A DNA stretch of 64,000 nt from Chersky-840 sp050011815 (GTDB lineage Bacteria > Actinomycetota > Acidimicrobiia > Acidimicrobiales > UBA8190): positions 1 to 64,000 of the forward strand of contig JBEKIJ010000015.1 in the NCBI GenBank assembly GCA_050011815.1, given 5' to 3'. The notes beneath the pieces were generated by a model. It saw nothing but the letters and a program-made list of their open reading frames with translations, ran no database searches and was not told the origin of the DNA. Positions within the stretch are counted from its first letter, which is position 1. Every line of letters starts with the position of its first letter. The position numbers were made by a program, and so were the translations under genes. Positions 24,917-34,582 of this stretch are shown here, piece after piece.

Positions 24917-25126
24917 TCAGTCTCCGCTGCGCGTGAAGGCGTGGACGAGCCTGACGATCACCGCGATGACCACCACCAGGATGGCGAGCTTGAAGACGAA
25001 GAGGACCAGGCCGAAGACGGCGTGAGCCAACCACAGAACCACGAAGATCCCCCCGACCACCGCCGCCACCAAGAGGGCGGTGTCGAACAGGCCGAACCTT
25101 GATCCTTTTGTATCGCTGTCGCTCAT
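24917..25126 (-). CDS. Small two-helix membrane protein (69 aa)
   Basis: ATG 25126 lies behind GGAGG. After a short polar head (MSDSDTKGSRFGLF) come two hydrophobic stretches, TALLVAAVVGGIFVVLWLAH and VFGLVLFVFKLAILVVVIAV, then VHAFTRSGD. Conserved style in Actinomycetota but no known role. It is divergent from glnD, sharing the upstream region. Confidence 0.65.
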   Translation of the reverse strand: MSDSDTKGSRFGLFDTALLVAAVVGGIFVVLWLAHAVFGLVLFVFKLAILVVVIAVIVRLVHAFTRSGD

Positions 25127-25249
25127 GTGGACCTCCGTGGCTCCGGCTGCCCGGTTTGCCACCCACCACGCTACGCCGATCCCGGTCGCAGGCGGTGGCG
25201 GGGCCTCTGTAACACCCGGACGGGCAGGCCCGAGGTGCTACCGTCTCCC

Positions 25250-27649
25250 GTGTCTCTCCGCTCGTTGCGCCAAGAGCTCCTGGCGCGATCCGACCTCCAG
25301 GGCGAGGCCTTCTGCACGGCCTACGCCGCCGCCGCCGACCAGTGGTTGGCCAGCCTGCTCGAGCGAGCCACCGACGGGAAAACCGACGGCATCGCCCTCG
25401 TGGCCGTGGGCGGATACGGCCGCGGCGAGCTGTGTCCTTACAGCGACCTCGACGTGGTGCTCGTCCATTCCCGGCGCCGGGACATCGGCAAGGTCGCCGA
25501 CGCCGTGTGGTACCCGGTGTGGGACGAGGGCATCCGCCTCGACCACTCGGTGCGTCGCCCCTCCGAGGTCCTCGAAGTGGCCCGAGAGGACCTCCGGGCC
25601 CAACTCGGCCTTCTCGACGGTCGGGTGGTGGCCGGGGACTCCTCGGTGGCCGAACCCATGCTCGCCAAAGCGCTCGCCCAATGGCGGGATCGAGCCGGCG
25701 CCTGGCTCCCCGTGCTCGCCGCCCAAGTCGCCGAGCGGCACCAGACCCATGGTGACGTCGCCTTCCTGCTCGAGCCGGACCTCAAAGAAGCACACGGTGG
25801 ACTCCGCGACTTCCACGCGGTGCGATCGGCGGCTCTCGCCGTGCCGGCGTTGGCCGAACAGGTCGACCTGGCGTTGCTGTCCGCACCGCGCGCCACGCTC
25901 ACCGCGGCGCGCGTCGAGCTGCACCGGTCCACCGAGCGCGCCACCGACCGTCTTCTCCTCCAGGAGCAGGATCAAGTGGCGGCTGCGCTCGGGTTCGCCG
26001 ACGCCGACGCGCTCATGTCGTCGATCGCCGAAGCGGGCCGAACCATCGCCTGGATGACCGACGACGTCTGGCGGCGGCGCTCGTCGTGGCCCACCACGCC
26101 GTCGCGGCGGTGGTTCCCGATCGGTCGCAAGGCACCGGCCCAGGACGAGCGCACCGTGACGGTGGTGACCGTCGAGCCGGGTATCGCCCTCGAACAGGTC
26201 ACCGGACGCGCCGGTGAGGGCGAGGTCGTCCTCGAGCCAGGAACGCACCCCGGCGACGATCCGGGGTTGGCGCTGCGCGTGGCGGCCGTGGCGGCCGAGC
26301 ACGAGCTCCCCATCAGCCGGCGATCGCTCGACCTGATGGCGGCGGCCGGGATCCACCCGCCCGACCCCTGGCCGAGCGACATGCGGATCGCACTGGTCCG
26401 GGTCCTTTCCACCGGAGCGGCGGCCATCCCCGCCCTCGAAGCCCTGGACCAGCGTGGGCTGTTGGTCATGGTGATCCCGGAATGGGCGGCGGTACGGAAC
26501 CGGCCACAGCGAAACGCCTACCACCGCTTCACCGTGGACCGGCACCTCCTCGAGGCCGCCACACAGGCCGCATTGTTGGCGAAGAACGTCGAACGCCGTG
26601 ACCTCCTCCTGGTGGGAGCCCTCCTCCATGACATCGGGAAGGGATTCCCCGGGGACCACACCGACGCGGGAGTGCACATCGTCGGCGAGATGGGAAGGCG
26701 GATGGGCTTTGCGCCCGAGGATGTAGCCGTCTTGGTCGGGCTCGTCCGCAATCATCTCTTGCTGGCCGAAGCGGCCACGCGGCGCGACCTCGACGACCCC
26801 GCCACCATCGAGGCCGTGGCGGCGGCCGTGCACGACCGCTCCCAGCTCGAACTGCTCGCCGCCCTCACCGAAGCCGACAGCCTCGCCACAGGACCTGCCG
26901 CCTGGGGACAGTGGAAGGCCGGACTGGTCGCCGACCTCGTCCGCCGGGTGGCGACCCACCTGTCGGGTGGAAAGGCCCACCCTGCCCCTCCCCTGGTGAC
27001 CGACCGGCACCGGGGCTTCATGCGCCAGGTGGAGCGGCTGGGTCGATCGGTCGTCGCCGCCGATCCACCCCATGTCACCGTGGTGGCGCGCGACCGGCCA
27101 GGACTTCTCTCGGCGGTGACCGGTGTGTTCGCATTGCGCGGCATCGACATCCGGTCCGCCGATATCGCCGGGGAGGAGAACTTCGCCGTCGAGTCCTTCG
27201 TGGTCGAGCCCTCCCGGCGACGGTGGCCCGACTTCGAGCTCGTCGCCGACGAGCTCGAAGCCGTGCTGCGGGGGACGTTCCCACTGGAGGAACGCCTGGC
27301 CGAGCAGGTTCGCACCTACGCCGAGGGGCGGCGGTCGGTGTCGTCGCGACCGGTGGAGATCCGCGTCGACATCGACAACGCCGCCTCGGTCGGCTCGACG
27401 GTGGTCGATGTTCGCGCCGAGGACGACATCGGGCTCCTGCACCGGGTCACCGCCGCGCTCTTCGCGCTCGACCTCGACGTGGTCGTGGCGCGGGTGTCGA
27501 CCTTCGGCCATGAGGTCTTCGACGCCTTCTATGTCCGTGACACCGTCACCGGGGGGAAGGTGACAGACCCCGATCAGATCGAGCGTGTCCGGAGCGGTGT
27601 CATGCGCGCCATCAACACCTCGGCCACGCCCTCTGTGCCGCCGCGCTGA
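25250..27649 (+). CDS. glnD: [Protein-PII] uridylyltransferase/uridylyl-removing enzyme
   Basis: Bifunctional nitrogen sensor that uridylylates and deuridylylates PII in response to glutamine. The nucleotidyltransferase motif is VGGYGRGEL ... YSDLDVVLVHS (about residues 53-75); a GlnD PII-UTase stretch follows; the HD domain shows LLLVGALLHDIGKGFPG with later HD residues; two ACT domains close the protein (HVTVVARDRPGLLSAVTG; VVDVRAEDDIGLLHRVTA). From GTG 25250 it is 799 residues, normal for GlnD. No glnB or amtB lies beside it. No ribosome-binding site is visible, so it may be leaderless. Confidence 0.95.
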   Translation: MSLRSLRQELLARSDLQGEAFCTAYAAAADQWLASLLERATDGKTDGIALVAVGGYGRGELCPYSDLDVVLVHSRRRDIGKVADAVWYPVWDEGIRLDHSVRRPSEVLEVAREDLRAQLGLLDGRVVAGDSSVAEPMLAKALAQWRDRAGAWLPVLAAQVAERHQTHGDVAFLLEPDLKEAHGGLRDFHAVRSAALAVPALAEQVDLALLSAPRATLTAARVELHRSTERATDRLLLQEQDQVAAALGFADADALMSSIAEAGRTIAWMTDDVWRRRSSWPTTPSRRWFPIGRKAPAQDERTVTVVTVEPGIALEQVTGRAGEGEVVLEPGTHPGDDPGLALRVAAVAAEHELPISRRSLDLMAAAGIHPPDPWPSDMRIALVRVLSTGAAAIPALEALDQRGLLVMVIPEWAAVRNRPQRNAYHRFTVDRHLLEAATQAALLAKNVERRDLLLVGALLHDIGKGFPGDHTDAGVHIVGEMGRRMGFAPEDVAVLVGLVRNHLLLAEAATRRDLDDPATIEAVAAAVHDRSQLELLAALTEADSLATGPAAWGQWKAGLVADLVRRVATHLSGGKAHPAPPLVTDRHRGFMRQVERLGRSVVAADPPHVTVVARDRPGLLSAVTGVFALRGIDIRSADIAGEENFAVESFVVEPSRRRWPDFELVADELEAVLRGTFPLEERLAEQVRTYAEGRRSVSSRPVEIRVDIDNAASVGSTVVDVRAEDDIGLLHRVTAALFALDLDVVVARVSTFGHEVFDAFYVRDTVTGGKVTDPDQIERVRSGVMRAINTSATPSVPPR

Positions 27650-27737
27650 AAAACACCCCGACAATTCGCCTGAAATTGCTCGCCCCGGCACGTCGGACCG
27701 CACCGCGGCGGGTACAATCGCCCTGGAGCCGCATGCC

Positions 27738-28883
27738 ATGCCGGAAGCCGCACACCGACGCCGGAGGAGCGACGCCCGCCGTCATTGGTTGATTGCCGCG
27801 GTGGTCGTGGCGCTCTGCGCGCTCGCCGCCGCCTCGACCGCCTTGGTCGCGACGCGGGTGAGCCCCGCCCCGGCCGCGGCAACACCCACGGCGTCTCCCG
27901 GCCGTCTCTCAGTGGTCGCCAGCCAACCGGCCCCCGACGCCACCGCCGTGCCCTCGGACAGCGCCGTGAGCGTGCAATTCACCGTGGCTCTGGCCCCCGA
28001 CAGCCCGGTGCCGACACTCAGTCCCACCGTCCCCGGATCCTGGGTGCAGACCTCTCCCAACGTCCTGGCCTTCGACGCCACCGCTCCTCTGCCCCCGGGG
28101 GCCACGGTGTCGGTGACGGTGCCCGGCGGTCCCGACGGGATCGAAGGGAGTGAGGGACAGCGCCTCGACGCCACCCTGACCACGCATTTCACGGTGTCTC
28201 CCATGACCATGCTCCGGGCGCAGCAACTGCTCGCCACCCTGGGGTACCTCCCGCTGACCTTCACCCCGGCCGATCCGGCCAGCGTCTCTCCCAACGAGGC
28301 CGCCACACCCCAAGTGGGTTCGTTCGCCTGGCGGTGGTCCACCATGCCGAGCTACTTCATGGCGCTGTGGTCGCCGGGCGAGGCCAACACCATCACCCAG
28401 GGAGCGGTGATGGTCTTCGAAGCCCAGGAGCACGTGCCCACCGACGGCATCGCGGGCCCGAAGGTGTGGCAGGCCCTCCTCCAGGCAGCCGAGGCGGACC
28501 AGGTCGATGCCGACACGCACTACGACTGGGTGGACGTCTCCGAATCGCTTCCCGAGCACGCCAACGTGTGGCGCGACGGGCAGATCGTGTACTCGACTCG
28601 CGCCAACACGGGCATCGCGGCGGCACCGACGGCGCAAGGCACGTGGCCCGTCTACGCACGCTACGTCTCGACGACCATGCGGGGGACGAACCCCGACGGG
28701 ACCAAGTACGCCGACCCCGGCATCCCGTGGGTCAGCTACTTCCACGGCGGGGACGCCCTGCACGGCTTCGACCGGTACAGCTACGGCTGGCCCCAGAGCC
28801 TGGGATGCGTGGAGATGCCACCCTCGCACGCCGAGGTCGTCTTCCCCTACACCCCGATCGGCACCCTGGTCACCGTCGAGTAG
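27738..28883 (+). CDS. L,D-transpeptidase with Ig-like N-terminal domain (381 aa)
   Basis: Cell-wall enzyme forming 3-3 peptidoglycan cross-links. A basic N-terminus and signal anchor (WLIAAVVVALCALAAASTAL) are followed by an Ala/Thr/Pro linker, an Ig-like domain (SQPAPDATAVPSDSAVSV), a putative peptidoglycan-binding helix region (GPKVWQAL) and a C-terminal YkuD domain with HGFDRYSYGWPQSLGCVEM, which contains the catalytic His and Cys. ATG 27738 is the first good start after glnD; the gap is 88 bp. Exported and membrane-attached. Confidence 0.9.
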   Translation: MPEAAHRRRRSDARRHWLIAAVVVALCALAAASTALVATRVSPAPAAATPTASPGRLSVVASQPAPDATAVPSDSAVSVQFTVALAPDSPVPTLSPTVPGSWVQTSPNVLAFDATAPLPPGATVSVTVPGGPDGIEGSEGQRLDATLTTHFTVSPMTMLRAQQLLATLGYLPLTFTPADPASVSPNEAATPQVGSFAWRWSTMPSYFMALWSPGEANTITQGAVMVFEAQEHVPTDGIAGPKVWQALLQAAEADQVDADTHYDWVDVSESLPEHANVWRDGQIVYSTRANTGIAAAPTAQGTWPVYARYVSTTMRGTNPDGTKYADPGIPWVSYFHGGDALHGFDRYSYGWPQSLGCVEMPPSHAEVVFPYTPIGTLVTVE

Positions 28884-28890
28884 CGCGGCC

Positions 28891-29703
28891 CTACGGTGCG
28901 GGTGCCGAGGGAAACCGTGGCTCACGGCGTTCCCTGATCGCCGCCAGGCCTTCGCGGGCGTCGGGTCCGAGGAAGCCGAGCATCTCGAGTGCGACCGACT
29001 CCCCGAAGGCGGGAAGCGCCTGGCGCATCCAATGGTTCATGACCCGCCTCGTCCACTGCACGGCGGTGGCACTCCCGGCCGCCAGGCGGGCCGCCACGGC
29101 CAGGGCCTCAGGGACGACCTCGGCATCGGGGACGCACTTGGTGACGAGCCCGATGCGCTCGGCCTCAGGCCCGTCCACGAAGTCGGCGGTTAGCAGGTAG
29201 TACTTCGCCTTGGCCATGCCGCACAGCAGCGGCCACAGCAAGGCGGCGTGATCACCGGCGGCCACCCCGAGACGGGCGTGCCCGTCCGAGACGCGAGCCG
29301 TCTCCCCCATGATGCTGATGTCGGCCATGAGCGCCACGGCCAGGCCCGCACCCACCGCCACACCATTGATGGCAGAGACCACCGGCTTGTCGGCACTCAG
29401 CATGCGCTCCACGATCGTCCTGGCGTCTCGCCACTGCTCGAGGACGGCGGCGTAGTTGTCGGTCATCTCCGCGATCATGTCCAGGTCGCCACCGGCGCTG
29501 AAGGCCCGGCCGGCTCCGGTGACGACCGACACCCGGGCATGGGGATCGGCGTCGATGACGGCCCAGACCTCAGACATCTCCCGGTGCATGCGGACGTTGG
29601 CGGCATTGAGCACCTCGGGGCGATCGAGGGTCACGACCACGACGCCATCGGCGCGGCGGTCGAAGGCGAGGTGCTCGAAGTCTGCATAGTCGGCCCATGG
29701 CAT
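28891..29703 (-). CDS. Enoyl-CoA hydratase/isomerase-family (crotonase fold) protein (270 aa)
   Basis: Crotonase fold shown by VVVVTLDRPEVLNAAN at the N-terminus, the oxyanion-hole segments AFSAGGDLDMI and NGVAVGAGLAVALMADI, and a helical C-terminus. The two glutamates used by classical enoyl-CoA hydratases are not obvious: the equivalent stretches read DGHARLGVAAGDHAAL and KAKYYLLT. It may therefore be an isomerase, hydrolase or decarboxylase-type relative acting on CoA thioesters. It converges with the L,D-transpeptidase gene, eight bases apart. Confidence 0.85.
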   Translation of the reverse strand: MPWADYADFEHLAFDRRADGVVVVTLDRPEVLNAANVRMHREMSEVWAVIDADPHARVSVVTGAGRAFSAGGDLDMIAEMTDNYAAVLEQWRDARTIVERMLSADKPVVSAINGVAVGAGLAVALMADISIMGETARVSDGHARLGVAAGDHAALLWPLLCGMAKAKYYLLTADFVDGPEAERIGLVTKCVPDAEVVPEALAVAARLAAGSATAVQWTRRVMNHWMRQALPAFGESVALEMLGFLGPDAREGLAAIRERREPRFPSAPAP

Positions 29704-29790
29704 GGGGCCACCATAGGACCCGGGCCCGTCACGAGGCGCCGATTCCCCGCCGTCCCGACGGTCCCGTGGCGGCCGGTAGCGTGAGCGCTC

Positions 29791-30858
29791 GTGCCCGAGC
29801 CAGCCATCGCCACCGAGGACATCGCCCGGCAGTTCGGCGACTTCTGGGCGGTGGCGGGCGTCGACCTCGAGATCGCCGCGGGCGAGATCTACGGCTTCCT
29901 CGGTCCCAACGGCGCCGGCAAGTCCACCCTGGTCCGCATGCTCTGCACCCTGATGCGCCCCACGCGGGGCCGGGGCCTCGTGGCGGGCCTCGACGTGGCC
30001 CGGGAATCTGAGAAGGTTCGGTTACGGATCGGCGTGGCGCTGCAAGACGCCGCCCTCGATGACCGCCAGACGGGCCGGGAGCTCCTCGACCTCCAGGGCC
30101 GGCTCTACGGCTTGCGACGCGCCGACCGCTTGGCCCGCGTCGAGCAGGTGCTCCGGCTCGTGGATATCGGAACCGCCATCGACCGGTTGATCAAGACCTA
30201 TTCAGGGGGCATGAAGCGACGCCTCGACCTGGCCGCGGCGTTGATCCACGACCCCGACATCCTCTTCCTCGACGAACCCACCACCGGGCTCGACCCCGAG
30301 AGCCGGGCCGCGGTGTGGGAGGAGGTCCGCAGCCTCAATCAGCAACACGGCACCACCATCTTCCTCACGACCCAGTACCTCGAGGAGGCCGACGAGCTCG
30401 CCGATCGGGTGGGCATCATCTCCCGCGGCCGCCTCGTCGCCGAGGGCACCCCCGACGAGCTCAAGCGCACGGTGGGCACCGACGTCATCGTGGCCCGCGT
30501 GGAGACCCTGACCGGCACCACCCTCGAGTCGCTGCGGGCGGTGCCCGGGGTGCAAGAGGTGGTGGCGACGGGCCACGAAGTGACGGTGCACGCCGACAAC
30601 GGGGCCACGGTCATGAGCCCGGTCGCCCTCGCCCTGCACGCCGCCGGCACCGCGGTGGTGAGCCTGACCCTGCGCACTCCCACCCTCGACGACGTCTTCC
30701 TCCAGCTGACAGGGAGTCACCTCCAGGTCGACGCCGCGCCCGACGGCGGGGGGTCGCCCGCCGAGCACCCCGGTTCCGCCGGCGACCCCGGGACCCACGA
30801 CGTCGGTGGTCCCGACGCCGGCACGGCGGAGGGCGCCGCCGAGGAGGTCCGGGCATGA
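29791..30858 (+). CDS. ABC exporter ATP-binding protein, DrrA-like (355 aa)
   Basis: ABC-2 exporter ATPase. Walker A GPNGAGKST, signature TYSGGMKRRLDLA, Walker B LFLDEPTTGLDPE and switch FLTTQYLEEADELADR follow the DrrA (daunorubicin exporter) pattern. The C-terminal part is an accessory domain and then an acidic/Gly-rich tail (GDPGTHDVGG). GTG 29791 is the first start. The permease start overlaps the stop by 4 bp (ATGA). Substrate unknown; DrrA-type pumps export lipids, antibiotics or siderophores. Confidence 0.92.
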   Translation: MPEPAIATEDIARQFGDFWAVAGVDLEIAAGEIYGFLGPNGAGKSTLVRMLCTLMRPTRGRGLVAGLDVARESEKVRLRIGVALQDAALDDRQTGRELLDLQGRLYGLRRADRLARVEQVLRLVDIGTAIDRLIKTYSGGMKRRLDLAAALIHDPDILFLDEPTTGLDPESRAAVWEEVRSLNQQHGTTIFLTTQYLEEADELADRVGIISRGRLVAEGTPDELKRTVGTDVIVARVETLTGTTLESLRAVPGVQEVVATGHEVTVHADNGATVMSPVALALHAAGTAVVSLTLRTPTLDDVFLQLTGSHLQVDAAPDGGGSPAEHPGSAGDPGTHDVGGPDAGTAEGAAEEVRA

Positions 30859-31697
30859 CCGTCTCGGCCGGGCATGCGCCCACCACCGCTCTTCGGGTGC
30901 AGGCGCGCCCCGCGGGCTTCTTCGTCGACGTGGCGTCGGTGGCCCGCCGCGCCATCCGGCAGATCCCCCGTGAACCCGAGGCGGTCATCCCCGCCTTGAT
31001 CGTCCCGATCTTCTTCTACGTCCTCAACATCGGCGCCCTCTCCAAGATCGCACACCAAGCCGCCGGGTTCAGCTTCAAGTCCTTCGAGCTCCCCGTGGCC
31101 GTGGTCTTCGCCGTGACCGGGGTGTCGCGGGCGTCTGCCCTTGTCACCGACATCCAGAACGGCTACTTCGACCGCCTCGTGATCACGCCCGTCCGGCGTC
31201 TCCCCCTGCTGCTCGGGCTCATGACCGCCGATCTGACCCTGGTCATGGCCCTCGCCGTCCCCGTCGTCATCGTGGGCCTCGCCCTCGGCGTGCGGTTCCA
31301 CGCCGGGGTGCTCGGCATCGTGGTGTTCGTGGTGCTGTCGGGGATCTGGGGCCTCGTGTTCACGGGCCTGCCCTACGCGATCGCCCTCAAGACGGGGAAC
31401 CCCGGGGCGGTGAACGCCAGCTTCATCCTGTTCTTCCCCATCACCTTCTTGAGCACGACCTTCGTCCCCAAGCCGTACCTCGAGGGATGGCTGGGGACCG
31501 TGGCCAACTACAACCCCATGACCTACATCCTCCAGGGGCTGCGGTCGCTCATCGTCGGCGGTAGCGGGATCCCGGGTCCCCAGCAGAGCTGGAACGCGGC
31601 CTTCCTGGGCCAGGCCGTCCTGGCCATCGCGGCCTTCGGGGCGATCTCGCTCTCCCTGGCCCTGTTGGCCCTGCGAGGACGCGTCCGGCGCTCCTGA
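30855..31697 (+). CDS. ABC-2 permease, DrrB-like (280 aa)
   Basis: ATG 30855 overlaps the ATPase stop as ATGA and has GAGGAGG upstream. Six hydrophobic segments (VIPALIVPIFFYVLNIGAL, LLLGLMTADLTLVMALAVPV, IVVFVVLSGIWGLVFTGLPY, among others) with a C-terminal NYNPMTYILQGLRSLIVGG, typical of DrrB/ABC-2 membrane subunits. It contains LVTDIQNGYFDRLVITPVRR, the usual cytoplasmic loop. Works with the preceding ATPase. Confidence 0.9.
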   Translation: MTVSAGHAPTTALRVQARPAGFFVDVASVARRAIRQIPREPEAVIPALIVPIFFYVLNIGALSKIAHQAAGFSFKSFELPVAVVFAVTGVSRASALVTDIQNGYFDRLVITPVRRLPLLLGLMTADLTLVMALAVPVVIVGLALGVRFHAGVLGIVVFVVLSGIWGLVFTGLPYAIALKTGNPGAVNASFILFFPITFLSTTFVPKPYLEGWLGTVANYNPMTYILQGLRSLIVGGSGIPGPQQSWNAAFLGQAVLAIAAFGAISLSLALLALRGRVRRS

Positions 31698-31727
31698 GAC
31701 CAGACGCCGACAACGGACAGGCCCCGC

Positions 31728-32429
31728 TCAGGCGTGGAACTCCTGGACGAGCACGGCGTACTCGCAGCCCGCCGCCATGCCCCCGTAGCCGGCGATGTTG
31801 CGCAGGAACCCGTCGGGGTCGAAATCGGTGCCGAGGCCGTCGATGTAGGCCTTGTGCTCCCGCAGAGACGCCACACCGGCGTCGATCGTCGCCGTCACGT
31901 CCACGAAGTGCGTCGGTGCCGAGGTGCCCGCCACGTAGACGACCTTGATCCCCTGCCAGGGACCGCCCTGATCGGCAAACATCCACCGATTGGCGGCGTC
32001 ACGACAGGCATCGAGCGTGGTCAGCCCGACGGCACGATGATCAGCGTGGTTGACACTCCCACCCTCGCCCCAGGTGAGCTCGAAATTCATGGTCAGCACG
32101 ACGTCGGGCCGCAACCTCCGCAGGGCCCCGGCCAGGTCGTGGCGCAGCGCCAAGCCGGCCTCGACGCTCCCGTCGGGGTGGCCCAGGAACTCCACGTCGG
32201 TGACCCCCACGAGCGCGGCGCTGCGGCGCTGCTCCTCCTCGCGCAACGGGCCGGCCCGATCGGGGGCCATGCCGTCGATCCCGGCTTCCCCCCTGGTGAC
32301 CAGGACGTAGGAGACCGCCTTGCCCTGCCCGGTCCAACGGGCCACGGCGCTGGCGGCCCCGTACTCCAGATCGTCGGGATGGGCGACGATCGCCACCGCC
32401 CGCTCCCAGTCTTCGTCGACGGCCTGCAT
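31728..32429 (-). CDS. PIG-L/LmbE-family deacetylase (233 aa)
   Basis: Zinc-dependent N-acetylglucosamine-type deacetylase fold. The zinc motif is VAIVAHPDDLEYG, the distal HxxH is in SVNHADHRAVG, and LVTRGEAGI and FLGHPDGSV match the fold. Mycothiol MshB and Mca are the familiar actinobacterial members, but the length and neighbours do not decide. ATG or equivalent at 32429. It converges with the ABC exporter. Confidence 0.85.
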   Translation of the reverse strand: MQAVDEDWERAVAIVAHPDDLEYGAASAVARWTGQGKAVSYVLVTRGEAGIDGMAPDRAGPLREEEQRRSAALVGVTDVEFLGHPDGSVEAGLALRHDLAGALRRLRPDVVLTMNFELTWGEGGSVNHADHRAVGLTTLDACRDAANRWMFADQGGPWQGIKVVYVAGTSAPTHFVDVTATIDAGVASLREHKAYIDGLGTDFDPDGFLRNIAGYGGMAAGCEYAVLVQEFHA

Positions 32430-32470
32430 CTCGCCCTGCCTCCCGGATCGGTTGCCGCCCAGACTCTCTC

Positions 32471-33238
32471 ATGTGGCGACCCCGTCGAGACACGGTGATC
32501 GCCGCCCTGGTTCGATACAGCGTGATGGTGGCCACGGTCTCACCGCTCGCGTACTGGTCGACGGTGGCCCTGGCCGGCGTCGGATGCGTCATCTTGTGCG
32601 CGGTGGCGCGCCGGCACCCGGGCCCGTGGACGGTCGTCACCGCTCGGGTCCTGGCGCTGGCGCTCGCCGGGGATGCCGTGAGCTACAGCGTCGGGCTGGC
32701 TGTCCAGGGGACCTGGTCCCCCAAGACCTCGCTTCCCCTGGCGCTGTGCGACGCCGGCGTGCTGGTGGCAGCGGCGGCGTGCTGGTGGCGGGTGGTCCTG
32801 CTCGTCGAGCTGACGTACTTCTGGGGACTGGCCGGCACGTTGCAGGCGATCATCACGCCCGACCTCAACGTCGGGTTTCCCCACCTCGTCTTCTTCCAGT
32901 ACGTGGTGGGCCATGTCGGGATCGTGGTCGCCGCCCTCTTCCTGGTGGTCGGCATGCGGATCGTGCCCCGGAGACGATCGGTGGTCCGCGTCTTCGCCAT
33001 CACCCTCGGCTACACCGCCCTGGTGGGGATCGTCGATGCCCTGACCGGGGCCAACTACATGTTCCTGCGCACACCCCCCGCCGAATGGACGTTGCTGCGT
33101 GTCCTGGGCCCCTGGCCCTGGTACGTGGCGAGCGCGGCCGGCGTGGCGCTCGTGCTGCTGACCCTGCTCGACGCCCCCTTCTGGTCCGAGCGACGGCGGG
33201 CTTCGGAACCGGGCGGCCCCACCGCCCCCGCGCACTGA
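32471..33238 (+). CDS. TIGR02206/YwaF-like integral membrane protein (255 aa)
   Basis: About seven hydrophobic helices. The pattern SLPLALCDAGVLVAAAACWW, VELTYFWGLAGTLQAIITPD and YMFLRTPPAEWTLLRVLGPW with PWPWYVASAAGVALV fits the YwaF/TIGR02206 family of uncharacterised membrane proteins, in which the TYFWGLAG and FLRxPP motifs are conserved. Start at ATG 32471. Function unknown. Confidence 0.85.
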   Translation: MWRPRRDTVIAALVRYSVMVATVSPLAYWSTVALAGVGCVILCAVARRHPGPWTVVTARVLALALAGDAVSYSVGLAVQGTWSPKTSLPLALCDAGVLVAAAACWWRVVLLVELTYFWGLAGTLQAIITPDLNVGFPHLVFFQYVVGHVGIVVAALFLVVGMRIVPRRRSVVRVFAITLGYTALVGIVDALTGANYMFLRTPPAEWTLLRVLGPWPWYVASAAGVALVLLTLLDAPFWSERRRASEPGGPTAPAH

Positions 33239-33556
33239 ACCCGGACGGGCCTCGACCGTCGGAATCAGACGTCGTCGATGCCACGGTGACAATTCTCGTG
33301 TCAACCCATAGTCGACAGATGTCTCCGATCCCCGGTCGGCGGGGAGGAGCAGCGCCCTCGGGTAGCCGGTCAGGACCGGCCCGACGACTCGCCGCGCCGC
33401 GGACCACAGCCCCGGTCCCGTCGAGGTGGGATGCAGCGGGCCACTACCCTGGTGGAGGCTGCGTCGTCTTCGGTTCCGGGGGCCATCATCTCGAGGAGCG
33501 CAAAGAGGCCTTGGTGCTCCTGATCTGTCACCTGGGGAAGAGAAAGGTCCCGAGAC
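33239..33556. other. 318-bp spacer without gene
   Basis: I see no gene or clear hairpin here. The sequence immediately before the desaturase start (GAAAGG) is a weak ribosome-binding site. Confidence 0.5.
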
Positions 33557-34462
33557 ATGGATGACGCGACCCTCCTGGCCGAGCTCCAGCCGACCGCGGA
33601 GCGCCTGGTGGAACGCCACCTGGGCATGGCGAAAGAGTGGTTTCCCCACGAGCTGGTCGAGTGGCGACCCCCGCCGCCGTGCGCAGGCACCGGACCGGCC
33701 GAGCCCCTCCCCGACGGCGTCGCCAGCGCCTTGTTCGTCAACGTCCTCACCGAGGACAACCTGCCTTACTACTTCGCCTCCATCGACGGCCTCTTCGGCC
33801 GGGACGGGGCCTGGGGCTATTGGACCCGGAGGTGGACCGCCGAAGAGGGGCGACACTCCATCGTCCTGCGTGACTACCTGACCATGAGCGGGCACATCGA
33901 CCCCGCCACCTTGGAACGGGCTCGGATGGCCCAGGTGACCGGAGGGGTCACACCCCAGCCCACCTCCATCGCCGACGCCTTCGCCTATCTCGCCCTCCAG
34001 GAGCTGGCGACCCGCATCGCCCACCACAACACGGGCAAGGCGCTCCCCGACCAGGAGGGATACACGGTCATGAAGCGGGTAGCCGCCGACGAGAACCTCC
34101 ACTACCTCTTCTACCGGGATCTCGTGTCGGCGGCGCTCGAAGTGGACCCTTCGGGGATGGTCGAAGCCATCAAACGCCAGACATTGAGATTCGAGATGCC
34201 CGGAACGGGCATCTCGGGCTTCGCCCAGCACGCCCGGGCCATCGCCCGCGCCGGGATCTACGACCTGGCACTGCACCATGACGCCATCCTCAAACCCGTG
34301 ATCATGGGCCACTGGGACCTGGGGGGCCGGCAGGGGCTGACGCCCTCGGCCCAAGCGGCGCGCGACCGACTGGTCCAGTTCATCACCCGCATGGGCAGGG
34401 CCGGTGCCCGCCGCAAGGAGTCGGTGACGGGCGACACACTCGAAGCGTCGACGCGACACTGA
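33557..34462 (+). CDS. Acyl-ACP desaturase-like diiron protein (301 aa)
   Basis: Ferritin-like diiron oxidase. Two E-x2-H-type helices are visible, RWTAEEGRHSIVLRDYL and VAADENLHYLFYRDLV, with additional carboxylates in VLTEDNLPYYF and LQELATRIAHHN. This matches soluble stearoyl-ACP desaturase relatives of Actinomycetota (DesA-like), which introduce a double bond in an acyl chain bound to ACP. Length is near the family's. Start ATG 33557. It stands alone. Confidence 0.85.
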   Translation: MDDATLLAELQPTAERLVERHLGMAKEWFPHELVEWRPPPPCAGTGPAEPLPDGVASALFVNVLTEDNLPYYFASIDGLFGRDGAWGYWTRRWTAEEGRHSIVLRDYLTMSGHIDPATLERARMAQVTGGVTPQPTSIADAFAYLALQELATRIAHHNTGKALPDQEGYTVMKRVAADENLHYLFYRDLVSAALEVDPSGMVEAIKRQTLRFEMPGTGISGFAQHARAIARAGIYDLALHHDAILKPVIMGHWDLGGRQGLTPSAQAARDRLVQFITRMGRAGARRKESVTGDTLEASTRH

Positions 34463-34582
34463 CACAACTTTCCAGGCACGACCGAGGTTCCGTAACCCGG
34501 CCTGGCAGCGCCTGAACGCAACGCCCCTTCAAGGATTCGCCCCGTCCTTGTTCAGGCATCCCCTCCAGGTGTCGATAGAGAG

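Noticed and set aside
32540..34465. 641-codon minus-strand frame
   Set aside because: Antisense to the TIGR02206 and desaturase genes, which have clear domains; no domain in this frame.
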